A stretch of 64,000 nt of DNA, from positions 887,585 through 951,584 of the forward strand of contig NZ_CP029256.1 in NCBI RefSeq assembly GCF_003628755.1, given 5' to 3'. The notes below the pieces were generated by a model. It saw only the letters and a list, made by a program, of their open reading frames with translations, was not told the origin of the DNA and did not search any database. Origin of the DNA: Christensenella minuta (lineage in GTDB: Bacteria > Bacillota > Clostridia > Christensenellales > Christensenellaceae). Positions 31,670 through 41,031 of the stretch are shown in pieces. How positions within the stretch are numbered: the stretch's first letter is position 1; each line of letters opens with the position of its first letter. Made by a program: the position numbers and the translations under genes.

Positions 31670-32497
31670 TTATCTGCAGTTGCCTTCATAGACATATTCC
31701 AGATGCCGGCGGGCAGCCTCCGCAAGCCGCAGGATATCCTTAACCGGTGTCGCCCTCTTGTCTCGCATTTTATAACTTGGAAAGAAACGGGAGATGTGCA
31801 AAGGAATCGTCTTGTCAAGCGAAGCGAGCCATGCGGCCAGTCGCTCCATATCGGTGTCCGAATCATTTTCACCCGGAATCACAAGCGTCGTCACCTCCAC
31901 ATGGCAGCTTTGCGCGGCCAGCTTAATGGAACGCTTCACTGTTTCCAGATTTCCGCCTACGCTATGGTAAAAGCCTGCGGAAAAAGCTTTCAGGTCGATA
32001 TTCATAGCGTCAACTAGCGGCAAAAGCTCTTTCCAGGGTTCTTCGTTGCAGTAGCCGTTTGTTACCAGCACGTTCTTCAAGCCTTTTTCATGAGCCGCGA
32101 AAGCGCAGTCCCGCACAAATTCGTAACCGACGATCGGTTCGTTGTAGGTATAAGCAAGTCCGATATTCCCCTTCCCCGCTAATGCTTTCGCCGCCTGTGC
32201 CAACTCTGCCGGCTGTATGGATTGTTGCGTCATCTCATTCCCGCGCACAGAAATAGAACTGTTTTGGCAAAAAGGGCAATGAAGGTTGCAGCCAAAGCTG
32301 CCCACGGAGAGGACTCTGCTGCCAGGGAAAAAACGTCTCAGCGGTTTCTTTTCAATCGGGTCCAGCGCTATTGCTGTAATTTGTCCGTAATTATCATCGA
32401 TAATCCGGTCTTTTATGTTTTTACGCGCCCCGCATAAGCCTATTTGGCCTTCCTCCAATATACAGGCGTGCGGGCAAATCCTGCAAACCCGCTTCAT
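31670..32497 (-). CDS. AmmeMemoRadiSam system radical SAM enzyme
   Basis: 275-residue radical SAM protein of the AmmeMemoRadiSam set. An N-terminal Cys-rich zinc-like part (CRICPHACILEEGQIGLCGAR) precedes the core with the cluster motif CNLHCPFCQN. Further core strands are LAYTYNEPIVGYEF, VTNGYCNEEPW and IDLKAFSAGFY. The reaction is not established for the family. Its start overlaps the stop of the Memo-AMMECR1 fusion gene by ATGA, so the two products are made together. It resembles pyruvate formate-lyase activating enzymes in motif order, but no glycyl radical enzyme is nearby. Confidence 0.92.
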   Translation of the reverse strand: MKRVCRICPHACILEEGQIGLCGARKNIKDRIIDDNYGQITAIALDPIEKKPLRRFFPGSRVLSVGSFGCNLHCPFCQNSSISVRGNEMTQQSIQPAELAQAAKALAGKGNIGLAYTYNEPIVGYEFVRDCAFAAHEKGLKNVLVTNGYCNEEPWKELLPLVDAMNIDLKAFSAGFYHSVGGNLETVKRSIKLAAQSCHVEVTTLVIPGENDSDTDMERLAAWLASLDKTIPLHISRFFPSYKMRDKRATPVKDILRLAEAARRHLEYVYEGNCR

Positions 32498-33882
32498 TTA
32501 TGCCGGATCACCTCAAATTTTTTAATGGAATAAGGCTCTCCCCTGCCAATCCCCGCCTTTTGAAGCGCAATCTCTATCTGCTGCTGCGGAGTATCTATCC
32601 CTTCAAGGTCAGGCAGCAGCAACCCCCGGCGTCCTACGCTCGTTACGATGACTCCAAAACGTTTCGTATCGAACTCCTCCGCGCTTTCCACCGGCTGCGC
32701 TTTTCCCAGCACATCCACGCTGTACGTAAGTTCTTCAAGTTCAATACGGCTTACCGGGGCAAACCGCGGATCCTCTGTCCCGGCGCTCACTGCGTTGTTG
32801 ATAATCTCATCCGCAATACATTCCCTTCCGGCCGCAATCGTTCCGATACAACCGCGCAGTTTTCCGCGCTTTTTCAGCGAAACAAAGACCCCTGCCCGTT
32901 CATCCAACATTTCGTCGGGCAGGCCTTCCGGCCGGTGAAGAACGGTGCCTGTATTCACATAGTGCTCCAGCGAAGCGCGCGCCAGCCGTACATAAACGTC
33001 TTCGCGCGCCTTTTGTTCCGCTGCTCTTTTCCGTTTCTTATCATGATACCTCCTGCCAAATTCGCGTGTCGGATCATTCCCTGTTACGTGAAAGGTTGCC
33101 ACCCCATATCCTACGCCAAAAGGCCCTTCGTATGAAAGAAGCCGTGGAGCCACCGCTTTCCCGTCAAGCGCGCCTGCCAGAATAAGAAAGGACCGCAGCC
33201 CGCATTCCGCCGCCTCTTCGCATAAATCGGGAGCTAACTCCAGAAGCTCCATAAAATCGGCTTCTCTCAGAGCTTCCGTCGCCTTTTTATCAAATTGCGG
33301 TCCTTGCGGTGCGTACCCATACGGACCATCCTCTTTCAGCTTATGGGAGAGATCCCCACTCGCGGCAATAACAGTTTTCCTGCCCATTTGTTCCGCCGTC
33401 TGCGCGATAAGTTGGCCCAACTGGTAATGTTTTTCCGCGTCCAGCCCGGAAAGCCCAACCCGTACAACCGGAATACCACTAAGCCCTGCTTCCTGTAAAA
33501 AACGGAGCGGAATAAGCGTTCCATGATCGAGCGAAGGATCCCGCTCTCCATCGGTGCCTGCCGGAAACCCTTCCTCATGCGCCAATTTTTCAAGCTCTTT
33601 CGCAAACGCTTCATCATACTTCGTTTCAACGGAAACTCCTCTGACCCGGAATTGTTCCAGGTTTCCCTTTGCGCTTTTTCCCGGAGAAACGTGAAAGTAC
33701 TCCGCATACAATACAGTATGCGGAGAGGTAATGATGATCGTATCGGGCCGCATATCCGCTATTGTCCGGGCCGCTTCCCGATATGCGCGGATCGTCGCTT
33801 CAATTTTCCACTCCTCTCCGCGTCCTACCTCGGGCAGGATGATCGGCGGATGCGGAACCGCAATTCCTCCCACTACAGCCAT
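32494..33882 (-). CDS. Fused Memo/LigB-like and AMMECR1 protein (AmmeMemoRadiSam B-A)
   Basis: 462-residue fusion. Residues 1-270 resemble the Memo/class III extradiol dioxygenase fold (AVPHPPIILPEVG, IITSPHTVLY, DHGTLIPLRFL, ASGDLSHKL: His positions of the metal pocket). Residues about 285-462 are an AMMECR1 domain (GVFVSLKKRGKLRGCIGT, NAVSAGTEDPRFAPV). In many genomes these are separate genes; here one polypeptide joins them, with the radical SAM gene coupled behind. Human MEMO1 and AMMECR1 are distant relatives. The biochemical role is unknown; nearby genes do not reveal it. Confidence 0.92.
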   Translation of the reverse strand: MAVVGGIAVPHPPIILPEVGRGEEWKIEATIRAYREAARTIADMRPDTIIITSPHTVLYAEYFHVSPGKSAKGNLEQFRVRGVSVETKYDEAFAKELEKLAHEEGFPAGTDGERDPSLDHGTLIPLRFLQEAGLSGIPVVRVGLSGLDAEKHYQLGQLIAQTAEQMGRKTVIAASGDLSHKLKEDGPYGYAPQGPQFDKKATEALREADFMELLELAPDLCEEAAECGLRSFLILAGALDGKAVAPRLLSYEGPFGVGYGVATFHVTGNDPTREFGRRYHDKKRKRAAEQKAREDVYVRLARASLEHYVNTGTVLHRPEGLPDEMLDERAGVFVSLKKRGKLRGCIGTIAAGRECIADEIINNAVSAGTEDPRFAPVSRIELEELTYSVDVLGKAQPVESAEEFDTKRFGVIVTSVGRRGLLLPDLEGIDTPQQQIEIALQKAGIGRGEPYSIKKFEVIRHK

Positions 33883-33896
33883 AGCCGTTCCCTCCG

Positions 33897-34760
33897 TTAC
33901 TTGTTCGCATTTTTGCGTGCCTTTTCGGCATCTCCGTCAAATTTAGTTGAATCCCAGGAAAACCGCTGTTTTCCGTCCAGGGCATCAATACGTTCCATAT
34001 CCTCTGCCGAAAGCTCGAAATTGAAAACATCTGCATTTGAGATAATCCGTTCCTGGTGGACAGACTTTGGGATCACAACGATCTCGTTTTGTATGTGCCA
34101 GCGCAAAGTTGCCTGAGCCGCTGTTTTCCCATAATGACCGCCTATTTCCTCCATCAGTGGTTCTTCGCTGAGGTGTCCGTGAAAAATCGGCCCCCATGCT
34201 GTAACTGATATTCCGTTTTTCTTGCAAAATGACCGCAATTCCCTTTGCTGGAACCACGGATGCAGTTCCACCTGATCGTTTGCCGGGAACTCACCTGTCT
34301 GCTTCTTCATATCGGCAAGCTGATCCGCGATAAAGTTGGAAACGCCGGTGGCATGGATCAAACCTTTTTCCCTTAGCCCAAGGATCGTGTCCCACGCCCG
34401 GTAGCGTAGCACCTCATCCGTTCCCGGCCAGTGGAGCATATAAAGATCAATATATTCCGTGCCCAAAGCTACAAGGCTTTTTTCAAATGTCTCCCGCGCG
34501 TTCGGAAAATCCGTCGGCCATAGTTTGGTTGCAACAAACAGTTCTTCCCGCGGAACTCCGCTGTCTTTTATGGCGCGTCCAACATCCGCTTCATTTTTAT
34601 AAAAAGTTGCAGTATCGATATGCTTGTATCCCGCATCCAGGGCAAAGCGCACGGCCCGGTATACTTCTTCCCCGGCTTTCGCCTTATATAGCCCAAGTCC
34701 AAATCCCGGCATTTCAACGCCGCCCGCAATGTGTATCCTGTCCTGTAAATTCCGAATCAT
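33897..34760 (-). CDS. Aldo/keto reductase
   Basis: NADPH-dependent carbonyl reductase family (287 residues). The start at 34760 follows GGAGGAAAGG and overlaps the aroQ stop by ATGA. Catalytic tetrad positions are visible: D in ALDAGYKHIDTATFY, Y in the same segment, K in FVATKLW, H in MLHWPG. The cofactor loop is IPKSVHQERI. The closest family description is 2,5-diketo-gluconate reductase-like, but the substrate cannot be inferred. Coupling to aroQ looks fortuitous. Confidence 0.9.
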   Translation of the reverse strand: MIRNLQDRIHIAGGVEMPGFGLGLYKAKAGEEVYRAVRFALDAGYKHIDTATFYKNEADVGRAIKDSGVPREELFVATKLWPTDFPNARETFEKSLVALGTEYIDLYMLHWPGTDEVLRYRAWDTILGLREKGLIHATGVSNFIADQLADMKKQTGEFPANDQVELHPWFQQRELRSFCKKNGISVTAWGPIFHGHLSEEPLMEEIGGHYGKTAAQATLRWHIQNEIVVIPKSVHQERIISNADVFNFELSAEDMERIDALDGKQRFSWDSTKFDGDAEKARKNANK

Positions 34761-35191
34761 ATCCTTTCCTCCAATAACATGTTCAATGCGTCCACGTATC
34801 CTTGCTCGCCTTTCCCGCAAATCTGCGCAATACATACGTCGGAAATCACGGATCTATGACGGAACTCTTCGCGGGCATGAATATCGGATAGGTGCACCTC
34901 CACACATGGAAGATGAATCGAAGAAATCGCATCGCGTATCGCATAGCTGTAATGCGTATACGCTCCCGCGTTAAGGATAATCCCATCTTTTCTGCCATAG
35001 GCGTCATGCAGCTTGTCGATCAGCGCACCCTCGTGGTTCGATTGGAAAAATTCCAGCTCCACATCCTTATCTTTTGCCTGTTTCAGAATAAAGGCATTGA
35101 CCTCATCCAGCGTCTTTGCCCCATACACGCCCGTTTCCCGTATGCCGAGCATATTCAGGTTCGGACCATTCATCACTAAAATTTTTTTCAT
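34757..35191 (-). CDS. aroQ: Type II 3-dehydroquinate dehydratase
   Basis: Third step of the shikimate pathway (144 residues, dodecameric type II fold). Motifs: NGPNLNMLGIRETGVYG with catalytic tyrosine Y23, FFQSNHEGALIDKL, NAGAYTHYSYAIRDAI and VEVHLSDIHAREEFRHRSV. The start is the ATG at 35191 behind TTGGAG. It is divergent from aroE, with a 70-bp shared control region that holds a TATACT -10-like element for aroE and a TGATA/TATCA inverted repeat. Confidence 0.95.
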   Translation of the reverse strand: MKKILVMNGPNLNMLGIRETGVYGAKTLDEVNAFILKQAKDKDVELEFFQSNHEGALIDKLHDAYGRKDGIILNAGAYTHYSYAIRDAISSIHLPCVEVHLSDIHAREEFRHRSVISDVCIAQICGKGEQGYVDALNMLLEERI

Positions 35192-35261
35192 TATTTTCTC
35201 CAAATTATCGAAATATGATATACTTAATTGTATCACAATGCAAAGGAGTTTTTCCATTTCC

Positions 35262-36092
35262 ATGCAGAAAAATTATTGCGTCATCGGCTCCCCAATCTCT
35301 CATAGTTTATCTCCAGCTATCCATACTATGCTTTATACGAGGTACGGGCTGGATTGTATTTATGACAGGATGCTTGTTACGTCTAAAACGCTGGCATCTT
35401 TCGTCGGATCGATCCGGGAACGCCGTATTTCAGGCTTTAATATTACAATGCCGCTCAAACAGGCAATCCTTCCTTATCTGCGATATGTTTCTCCCGAAGC
35501 ATGCGGCGGCATCAATACCGTAGTAGTGCATCCGGACGGTTTGTATGGTTATTCAACCGATGCACAAGGATTCCTTGCGGCCCTGCAAAGCACTGGTTCG
35601 GATTACAGGGGGGCAAATATCGTATTCATCGGCGCAGGAACCGTAACGAAGCTGTTGGCGGACGATGCCGCTGAAAAGGGCGCACAAAGCATAGTCATCG
35701 TAAACCGCACACTGGAAAAAGCGCAAAAAATAGCACGGCAGATAAGCGCAGTGTCTGACCGGCTTGCAAATATCGGCTGCTATTTAAAAAATTGCGACTT
35801 ACTGATTAATACGACTCCACTTGGTATGAATGGCACCGGCAGCGACTTTGAAGACCTTTCTTTTCTCGACGCTCTTCCAGGTCACGCGGCTGTGTGCGAC
35901 CTTATTTATGCACCGGCGCAAACTTCGTTTTTGAAATACGCGAATACACGCGGCCTGAAAACGATGAACGGCCTTGGAATGCTGATCTGGCAAGGCTTTT
36001 TTTCTTTTGAAAAATGGTTTCACATCCTGCCGGGCCAGAGGGATTACGACGCAGTGGAGCAGGAACTCACCCGGCTTTTAGGGCAGAAATGA
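35262..36092 (+). CDS. aroE: Shikimate dehydrogenase
   Basis: NADP-dependent reduction of 3-dehydroshikimate (276 residues). The start is the ATG giving MQKNYCVIGSPISHSLSP; AAGGAG lies 13 bases before it, rather far. The catalytic pair is K66 in NITMPLKQ and D100 in GYSTDAQG. The nucleotide loop reads GAGTVTKLL instead of the usual GAGGAARA, so cofactor binding may differ. It is the only plus-strand gene inside this aromatic cluster, and its last 26 bp overlap the end of aroK on the other strand. Confidence 0.93.
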   Translation: MQKNYCVIGSPISHSLSPAIHTMLYTRYGLDCIYDRMLVTSKTLASFVGSIRERRISGFNITMPLKQAILPYLRYVSPEACGGINTVVVHPDGLYGYSTDAQGFLAALQSTGSDYRGANIVFIGAGTVTKLLADDAAEKGAQSIVIVNRTLEKAQKIARQISAVSDRLANIGCYLKNCDLLINTTPLGMNGTGSDFEDLSFLDALPGHAAVCDLIYAPAQTSFLKYANTRGLKTMNGLGMLIWQGFFSFEKWFHILPGQRDYDAVEQELTRLLGQK

Positions 36093-36567
36093 TTCGATTG
36101 GCCGCGCCGTCTATTGTATCGCGGTTGTCAATCCTGATATGGCACGAATCCTCATAGCGTTTTTTCCGTGCCTCGAATATACCGCGTATATGCTCCGCTC
36201 CCCCTCTGAGCAGAGGGCGTTTTTGTGTGTCAACGGTCTTCATGATCTGGTCCACATCCCGGTATATCCATACGACTGTGCCGGATTCCCTCATTACGCG
36301 TATATTTTCATCCGCCAGTACAATGCCTCCGCCGCAGGAAATCACTGAATCCGGCTCGGTATGGGCCGCATGGATAAGCACTGCGCTTTCGATTTTCCGA
36401 AAAAGCGGCTCTCCGCCCTTAGCAAAAATATCGTTGATCGTTTTTCCCTGTTCTCGCTCGATCCTGGAGTCAAGGTCAATAAACGGCAGACAAAGTTTGC
36501 GGGCCAGGCTTTTCCCCACAGCCGATTTTCCGCATCCCATCATTCCGGTCAGAAAGATATGTCCCAT
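36067..36567 (-). CDS. aroK: Shikimate kinase
   Basis: Phosphorylates shikimate at O3 (166 residues). P-loop GMMGCGKSAVGK, substrate-binding DLDSRIE and SCGGGIVL, lid region KRPLLRG. The start ATG at 36567 comes one base after the pheA stop (TGAGATG), so translation is coupled. It is last gene of aroF-B-A-C-pheA-aroK. Its 3' end is antisense to aroE, with no terminator hairpin between them. Confidence 0.94.
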   Translation of the reverse strand: MGHIFLTGMMGCGKSAVGKSLARKLCLPFIDLDSRIEREQGKTINDIFAKGGEPLFRKIESAVLIHAAHTEPDSVISCGGGIVLADENIRVMRESGTVVWIYRDVDQIMKTVDTQKRPLLRGGAEHIRGIFEARKKRYEDSCHIRIDNRDTIDGAANRIISALKAG

Positions 36568-36568
36568 C

Positions 36569-37693
36569 TCAGCACCCGTTCCTATAAATCCCAAGCAATT
36601 TAAGCTGTGTGCAGTAAGGCATAATTTCAGGAATCACCTTTTCTATCTGCAAGCCCATTTCCGGCCCTACAAAATCAACGTAAAACCGGTATTCAAAATT
36701 ACGGTGTTTTAGTGGGCGGGATTCTATCTTTACCATATTGAGTTCGCGTTTTGCAAACACATTCAGAACATGCGCAAGGGCACCCGGCTTGTGTTCCAAT
36801 ACAAAACTAAGGCTTGCCTTGTCCGCCCCTTCTTCGGCTGTCTTTTTATCCGTTCCGATGACGATGAACCGTGTAGTATTCTCTCCGCTCGTATTGACGG
36901 CGCTTTTCAGGACCTTGAGTCCATAAATCCAGCCCGCGTATTCACTGGCGATTGCGGCCTTTGAAACGTCGCCTGCTTTTGCCACATATTCTGCGCTGGC
37001 GGCAGTATTATAATAGGGTATCCTTTTCCATTCAGGATAACCGTCCAGAAAACCCGCGCACTGCATCAGTCCCTGGTCGTGGGAATATACCTCGCGGATA
37101 TCAGATACCTTTGCTCCCGGTACGCCGAGCAGGGCATGGTCGATGTGGACAAGCTGCTCTCCCACAATGCACACATCGTTATACTGATCCATGAGATCGT
37201 AAACCTGCAGTACGCTGCCCGCATAGGAATTTTCAATTGGTACTACGCCAAAAGCAATTTCTCCCGCTTCAACTGCAGAAAAAACCTCGTCAAAGCCTTG
37301 ATAGCTCACCGCCTCCGCCTGTCCGTTGAAATACAGGTCCCGTGCCATATCCGCATACGCGCCGGGAAGGCCGGAATATCCGGCCTTCCCGGCCATGACA
37401 TGCTTTCGACCCGATTCCGTCTTTTCCCTGACAAGACGGCGCTGATGCGCCCGGCTGAGGCTCATCAACAGTTCGTAGACCCGGTCAATATCACTGGAAA
37501 GCGCCTTATCAGTAAGCATCTCTTCACGCTTTTTCAACAATTCCGCTTCCCGCTTCCGGTCGAGTACAGGCAGTCCTTTCTCTATTTTACATTCCGCAAC
37601 CTGTTCCGCAATTCGTATTCTTTCCTCAAACGCCCGTACAATTTCCGCATCCACTGCATCGATCTCCCGGCGTAATTTTTCCAGCTCATCCAT
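36569..37693 (-). CDS. pheA: Bifunctional chorismate mutase/prephenate dehydratase
   Basis: P-protein (374 residues) making phenylpyruvate from chorismate. N-terminal AroQ-type mutase (residues 1-85, LEKLRREIDAVDAEIVRAF, ERIRIAEQVAECK), then prephenate dehydratase with GLPGAYADMA, VPIENSYAGSV and the catalytic TTR-equivalent ENTTRFIVIG, then an ACT domain (LAHVLNVFAKRELNM and the ESRPLKHRNFEY effector motif) for Phe feedback. Start at 37693 behind TGGAGG. Its presence in the operon explains a Phe-sensing leader. Confidence 0.95.
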   Translation of the reverse strand: MDELEKLRREIDAVDAEIVRAFEERIRIAEQVAECKIEKGLPVLDRKREAELLKKREEMLTDKALSSDIDRVYELLMSLSRAHQRRLVREKTESGRKHVMAGKAGYSGLPGAYADMARDLYFNGQAEAVSYQGFDEVFSAVEAGEIAFGVVPIENSYAGSVLQVYDLMDQYNDVCIVGEQLVHIDHALLGVPGAKVSDIREVYSHDQGLMQCAGFLDGYPEWKRIPYYNTAASAEYVAKAGDVSKAAIASEYAGWIYGLKVLKSAVNTSGENTTRFIVIGTDKKTAEEGADKASLSFVLEHKPGALAHVLNVFAKRELNMVKIESRPLKHRNFEYRFYVDFVGPEMGLQIEKVIPEIMPYCTQLKLLGIYRNGC

Positions 37694-38762
37694 TGTGTAC
37701 CTCCAGCCATAGATCGGCGGCAACGAGCGCAGCCGCACATTTCACGACCTCCACTGCACGCGGGACAATACAGGAATCATGCCGCCCGTGAATCCGCAGA
37801 GACGCTTCCTGCATCGTTTCGATGTTAACCGTCTTTTGTTCCTTGGCAATCGACGGCGTGGGGCGCACCGCAACACGAAATATGACCGGCATGCCATTTG
37901 TAATGCCTCCGCCGATCCCGCCGTTATGGTTCGTTTGAAACAATACCCTTCCATCTTTCAGAATTGGGATATCGTTTGCTTCACTCCCCCGCATTCTCGT
38001 CAACTCAAACCCTTTTCCGAATTCGATTCCCTTAATTGCCGGAATGGAAAACATTATATGCGAAAGCCTGCTTTCCACACTGTCGAAGAATGGATTGCCC
38101 AATCCCGCTGGAAATCCATTGATCGCGCATTCAATGGTTCCGCCTACGGAATCACCTTCCCTGTGGGCCTCCCGAATTCTGTCCTGCATTCTCGCGGTAA
38201 TTTCGGGATCGACTGCTGCAAATGCCTTGCTTTCGGCGTTGCTTATCCGCTCGAAAGGATAGGGCCCTTCATCTATAATATCGGCAATACTCTGGATGCG
38301 GGCGGCAACATGGATATTTTCACGCTCCAACAACTGCCGGGCAATGCTTCCAGCAAACACCAGCGGTGCCGTCAGCCTACCCGAAAAATGTCCGCCTCCC
38401 CGGTAATCGTTTGCACCGTGATATTTTATAAACCCGGTATAATCCGCATGGCCCGGACGCATGAACTCCATAGTCCTTTCATAATCCTGCGAACGCATGT
38501 CCTTGTTTCGGATCACCGCCGCGAGCGGCGTTCCCGTTGCTTTCCCTTTGAAATAACCGCTCAGCACTTCCGGCACGTCGGGTTCCTTGCGTTTGGTAGA
38601 AGCAACGGAAGCATTAGGCGCCCGCCTCTTCATCGCCTGCGCGATCTTTCCCTCATCGATTTCCATACCCGCCGGCAACCCGTCGACTATGATTCCGATC
38701 GCGGTGGAATGAGATTCCCCAAAGATAGTGACTTTCAAACAATTTCCAAATGTCGCGCTCAT
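37686..38762 (-). CDS. aroC: Chorismate synthase
   Basis: FMN-dependent elimination of EPSP to chorismate (358 residues). Signatures: [61 protein letters not shown]. Starts in an ATGA overlap with aroA and overlaps pheA by 8 bp. Confidence 0.97.
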   Translation of the reverse strand: MSATFGNCLKVTIFGESHSTAIGIIVDGLPAGMEIDEGKIAQAMKRRAPNASVASTKRKEPDVPEVLSGYFKGKATGTPLAAVIRNKDMRSQDYERTMEFMRPGHADYTGFIKYHGANDYRGGGHFSGRLTAPLVFAGSIARQLLERENIHVAARIQSIADIIDEGPYPFERISNAESKAFAAVDPEITARMQDRIREAHREGDSVGGTIECAINGFPAGLGNPFFDSVESRLSHIMFSIPAIKGIEFGKGFELTRMRGSEANDIPILKDGRVLFQTNHNGGIGGGITNGMPVIFRVAVRPTPSIAKEQKTVNIETMQEASLRIHGRHDSCIVPRAVEVVKCAAALVAADLWLEVHNG

Positions 38763-40003
38763 TCCACAATTCCCCCGAGGCTCGCAAATTCTTCATAAAA
38801 GTTTGGAGCTGATTTTCTAACAACCATAGGGTCCCGTATGACGACCGGTTCCCGGGCGATACAGGATGCAACTGCAAGAGCCATGGCGATCCGGTGGTCA
38901 AAGTGGCTGTCCGCCTCTCCCCCGTCCAGAGCCCCGGTTCCGTTAATCACCAAGCTGTCCTCATATTCTGTAATATCAGCCCCTAATTTTTCAAGTTCAT
39001 GTGCCATCGCGTGCAGGCGGTCGCTTTCCTTGTAACGCAGCCGTCCAGCATTATAAATTCTCATTTTGCCTTTTACCGCACAACCAAGTACAGCAAGCAC
39101 CGGTACGAGGTCGGGTATTTGGCTCACATCGATCTCAACCGGCCTGAGCACATTCTTCCTCACAAAAATACCGTCTTCCCTAAATTCGACATCTGCTCCC
39201 ATACACTGCAAAATCCCGAGTATTTCCCGGTCACCCTGATCCGAATCTTCCTCCAGTCCCTGCAGCAGAACCTCCCCGCTGAGCGCTGCAGCAACGGCAA
39301 AAAAAGCGGCGTGGGAATAATCTCCTTCAATCGTCATATCATGCGGACGATATCCCTGCCGCCCCGATACGTCGATGATATGTCCGCGCCAATGACTGCG
39401 AATGCCGAACAGCTTTTGTACGCTGCGCGTTAAATCAATATATGGTTTGGACTCAATTTTGGTCGTCAGATGGATGCCTGAATCGTTTATCAGCAACGGC
39501 AAGGCGTACAGCATTCCCGATACAAACTGCGATGAAATATCTCCCGGCATTGCATATTCCCCACTGTCCAGGGTCCCGCAGATCGTGATGGAGTTTTCTG
39601 TTTTCTCTACCTCGACCCGATTCCTGATAAAAATACGGCCGTACGCCCCCTGCGGGCGTTTCATCAGACGGCCATGTCCGACAAATGTTCTTGGCTTTCC
39701 GTCCAGTGCAAGCGGCACCAGAAAACGCAGGGTCGAACCCGACTCCCCGCAATCAATTTCCTGTTTTCCTTCCCGCCTGAGTCCGCCGTGCACGGTACAC
39801 ACATCGCCTGTAAGCTCGTATTCGCACAGCCCCATATCCCGGAGGGCATTCGCGGTCGCGGCAATATCTTCAGAAAAAGCCATATTTTTTAAAACAGAAT
39901 CGCCCTTGGCAAGAGCTGCGCAGATCAGCGCCCTATGCGATACGCTTTTTGAGGGAATGATCTTAAGGCTGCCGTGGATGTTCGAGGGAGCTATTTTTTT
40001 CAT
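38759..40003 (-). CDS. aroA: 3-phosphoshikimate 1-carboxyvinyltransferase (EPSP synthase)
   Basis: Joins shikimate 3-phosphate and PEP (414 residues from the ATG at 40003). That start is preferred to the ATG two codons earlier because it forms an ATGA overlap with aroB and has AAGGA nine bases upstream. Motifs: PSKSVSHRALI, DCGESGSTLRFLVPLAL, GDYSHAAFF, RYKESDRLHAMA and SHFDHRIAMALAVAS. The GESGSTLRF form, not NAGTAMR, places it outside the E. coli-like class. Confidence 0.96.
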   Translation of the reverse strand: MKKIAPSNIHGSLKIIPSKSVSHRALICAALAKGDSVLKNMAFSEDIAATANALRDMGLCEYELTGDVCTVHGGLRREGKQEIDCGESGSTLRFLVPLALDGKPRTFVGHGRLMKRPQGAYGRIFIRNRVEVEKTENSITICGTLDSGEYAMPGDISSQFVSGMLYALPLLINDSGIHLTTKIESKPYIDLTRSVQKLFGIRSHWRGHIIDVSGRQGYRPHDMTIEGDYSHAAFFAVAAALSGEVLLQGLEEDSDQGDREILGILQCMGADVEFREDGIFVRKNVLRPVEIDVSQIPDLVPVLAVLGCAVKGKMRIYNAGRLRYKESDRLHAMAHELEKLGADITEYEDSLVINGTGALDGGEADSHFDHRIAMALAVASCIAREPVVIRDPMVVRKSAPNFYEEFASLGGIVE

Positions 40004-41031
40004 AGGCATAATTCCTTTACTATTTTTTGGATTTCTCCGGCCTCCAGTTTTGGCGTCACCGCATGCCCGATTTCATCGATCAAAACAAAACTGATCCGGC
40101 TGCCTTCCGCCTTTTTATCTGCCAGAAGGATTTTTAACGCTTCTTCAAGGATACCCGGTTCCGCAGAAACCGGCAAGCCATACTTTTTAAGTAGGATTTG
40201 CGTGTCCTCCGCAAGTCCTTTCGGTGAAACGCCCAGCGCCTCTCCCAGCCGTGCGGCATATATCATCCCCATCGCAACTGCTTCGCCATGAAGAAATGTT
40301 CCATACCCGGCGACTGTTTCAAGCGCATGCCCGATCGTATGCCCATAATTGAGCTGCATACGCGCGCCTGTATCATACGGGTCGCGTTTTACATAATCAG
40401 CTTTAATTTCACAGCATCTTCCGATAATATCTTCGATCCTTCCGCTGCTGTCCATAAGCGTCTTATGCAGGTTCTTATCATAGATATACGCATATTTGAT
40501 TACTTCCGCCATTCCTGCCGCATACTGGCGCGAATCAAGCGTTTCAAGCGCCCCCGTATCCGCAATTACAGCGGCCGGCTGGTAGAACGCACCTACCATA
40601 TTCTTACCGCCTTCAAGGTTTACCGCGACTTTCCCGCCGACTGAACTATCCACTTGCGCCAGCAACGTCGTCGGATATTGTATGAAGGCGACCCCGCGTT
40701 TAAACGTCGCGGCCGCAAAACCCGCAATATCTCCGACGACTCCGCCCCCCAGAGCCGCTACGGCGCCCCTCCGGTCAATCCCGTATTCCATCAGTTTCTG
40801 ATAAATCATTTCCAGGTTCCGCATACTTTTCGATGCCTCGCCGGAAGACAGGATGATCCATTTTGCATCAGGAAAATACTTCCCGAAAAGCGGATGTACC
40901 ACATCGTCCGTAACAATTGCATAATCCGTATAGTTTTTCAGGGGGGCATCTGACAGAATGCCGTTTCCTATTACTATATCATATTTTCCATTCTCTGCAT
41001 CCACGAAAACATTTCTCATCTCACTCACCAT
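40000..41031 (-). CDS. aroB: 3-dehydroquinate synthase
   Basis: NAD- and metal-dependent cyclisation of DAHP (343 residues). Signatures: GGGVVGDIAGFAAATFKRG, IQYPTTLLAQVDSSVGGK, and metal ligands in LNYGHTIGHALE and FLHGEAVAMGM. The ATG at 41031 overlaps the aroF stop in TGATG; a second ATG at 41019, preceded by GGTGAG, is equally possible. Confidence 0.96.
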   Translation of the reverse strand: MVSEMRNVFVDAENGKYDIVIGNGILSDAPLKNYTDYAIVTDDVVHPLFGKYFPDAKWIILSSGEASKSMRNLEMIYQKLMEYGIDRRGAVAALGGGVVGDIAGFAAATFKRGVAFIQYPTTLLAQVDSSVGGKVAVNLEGGKNMVGAFYQPAAVIADTGALETLDSRQYAAGMAEVIKYAYIYDKNLHKTLMDSSGRIEDIIGRCCEIKADYVKRDPYDTGARMQLNYGHTIGHALETVAGYGTFLHGEAVAMGMIYAARLGEALGVSPKGLAEDTQILLKKYGLPVSAEPGILEEALKILLADKKAEGSRISFVLIDEIGHAVTPKLEAGEIQKIVKELCL

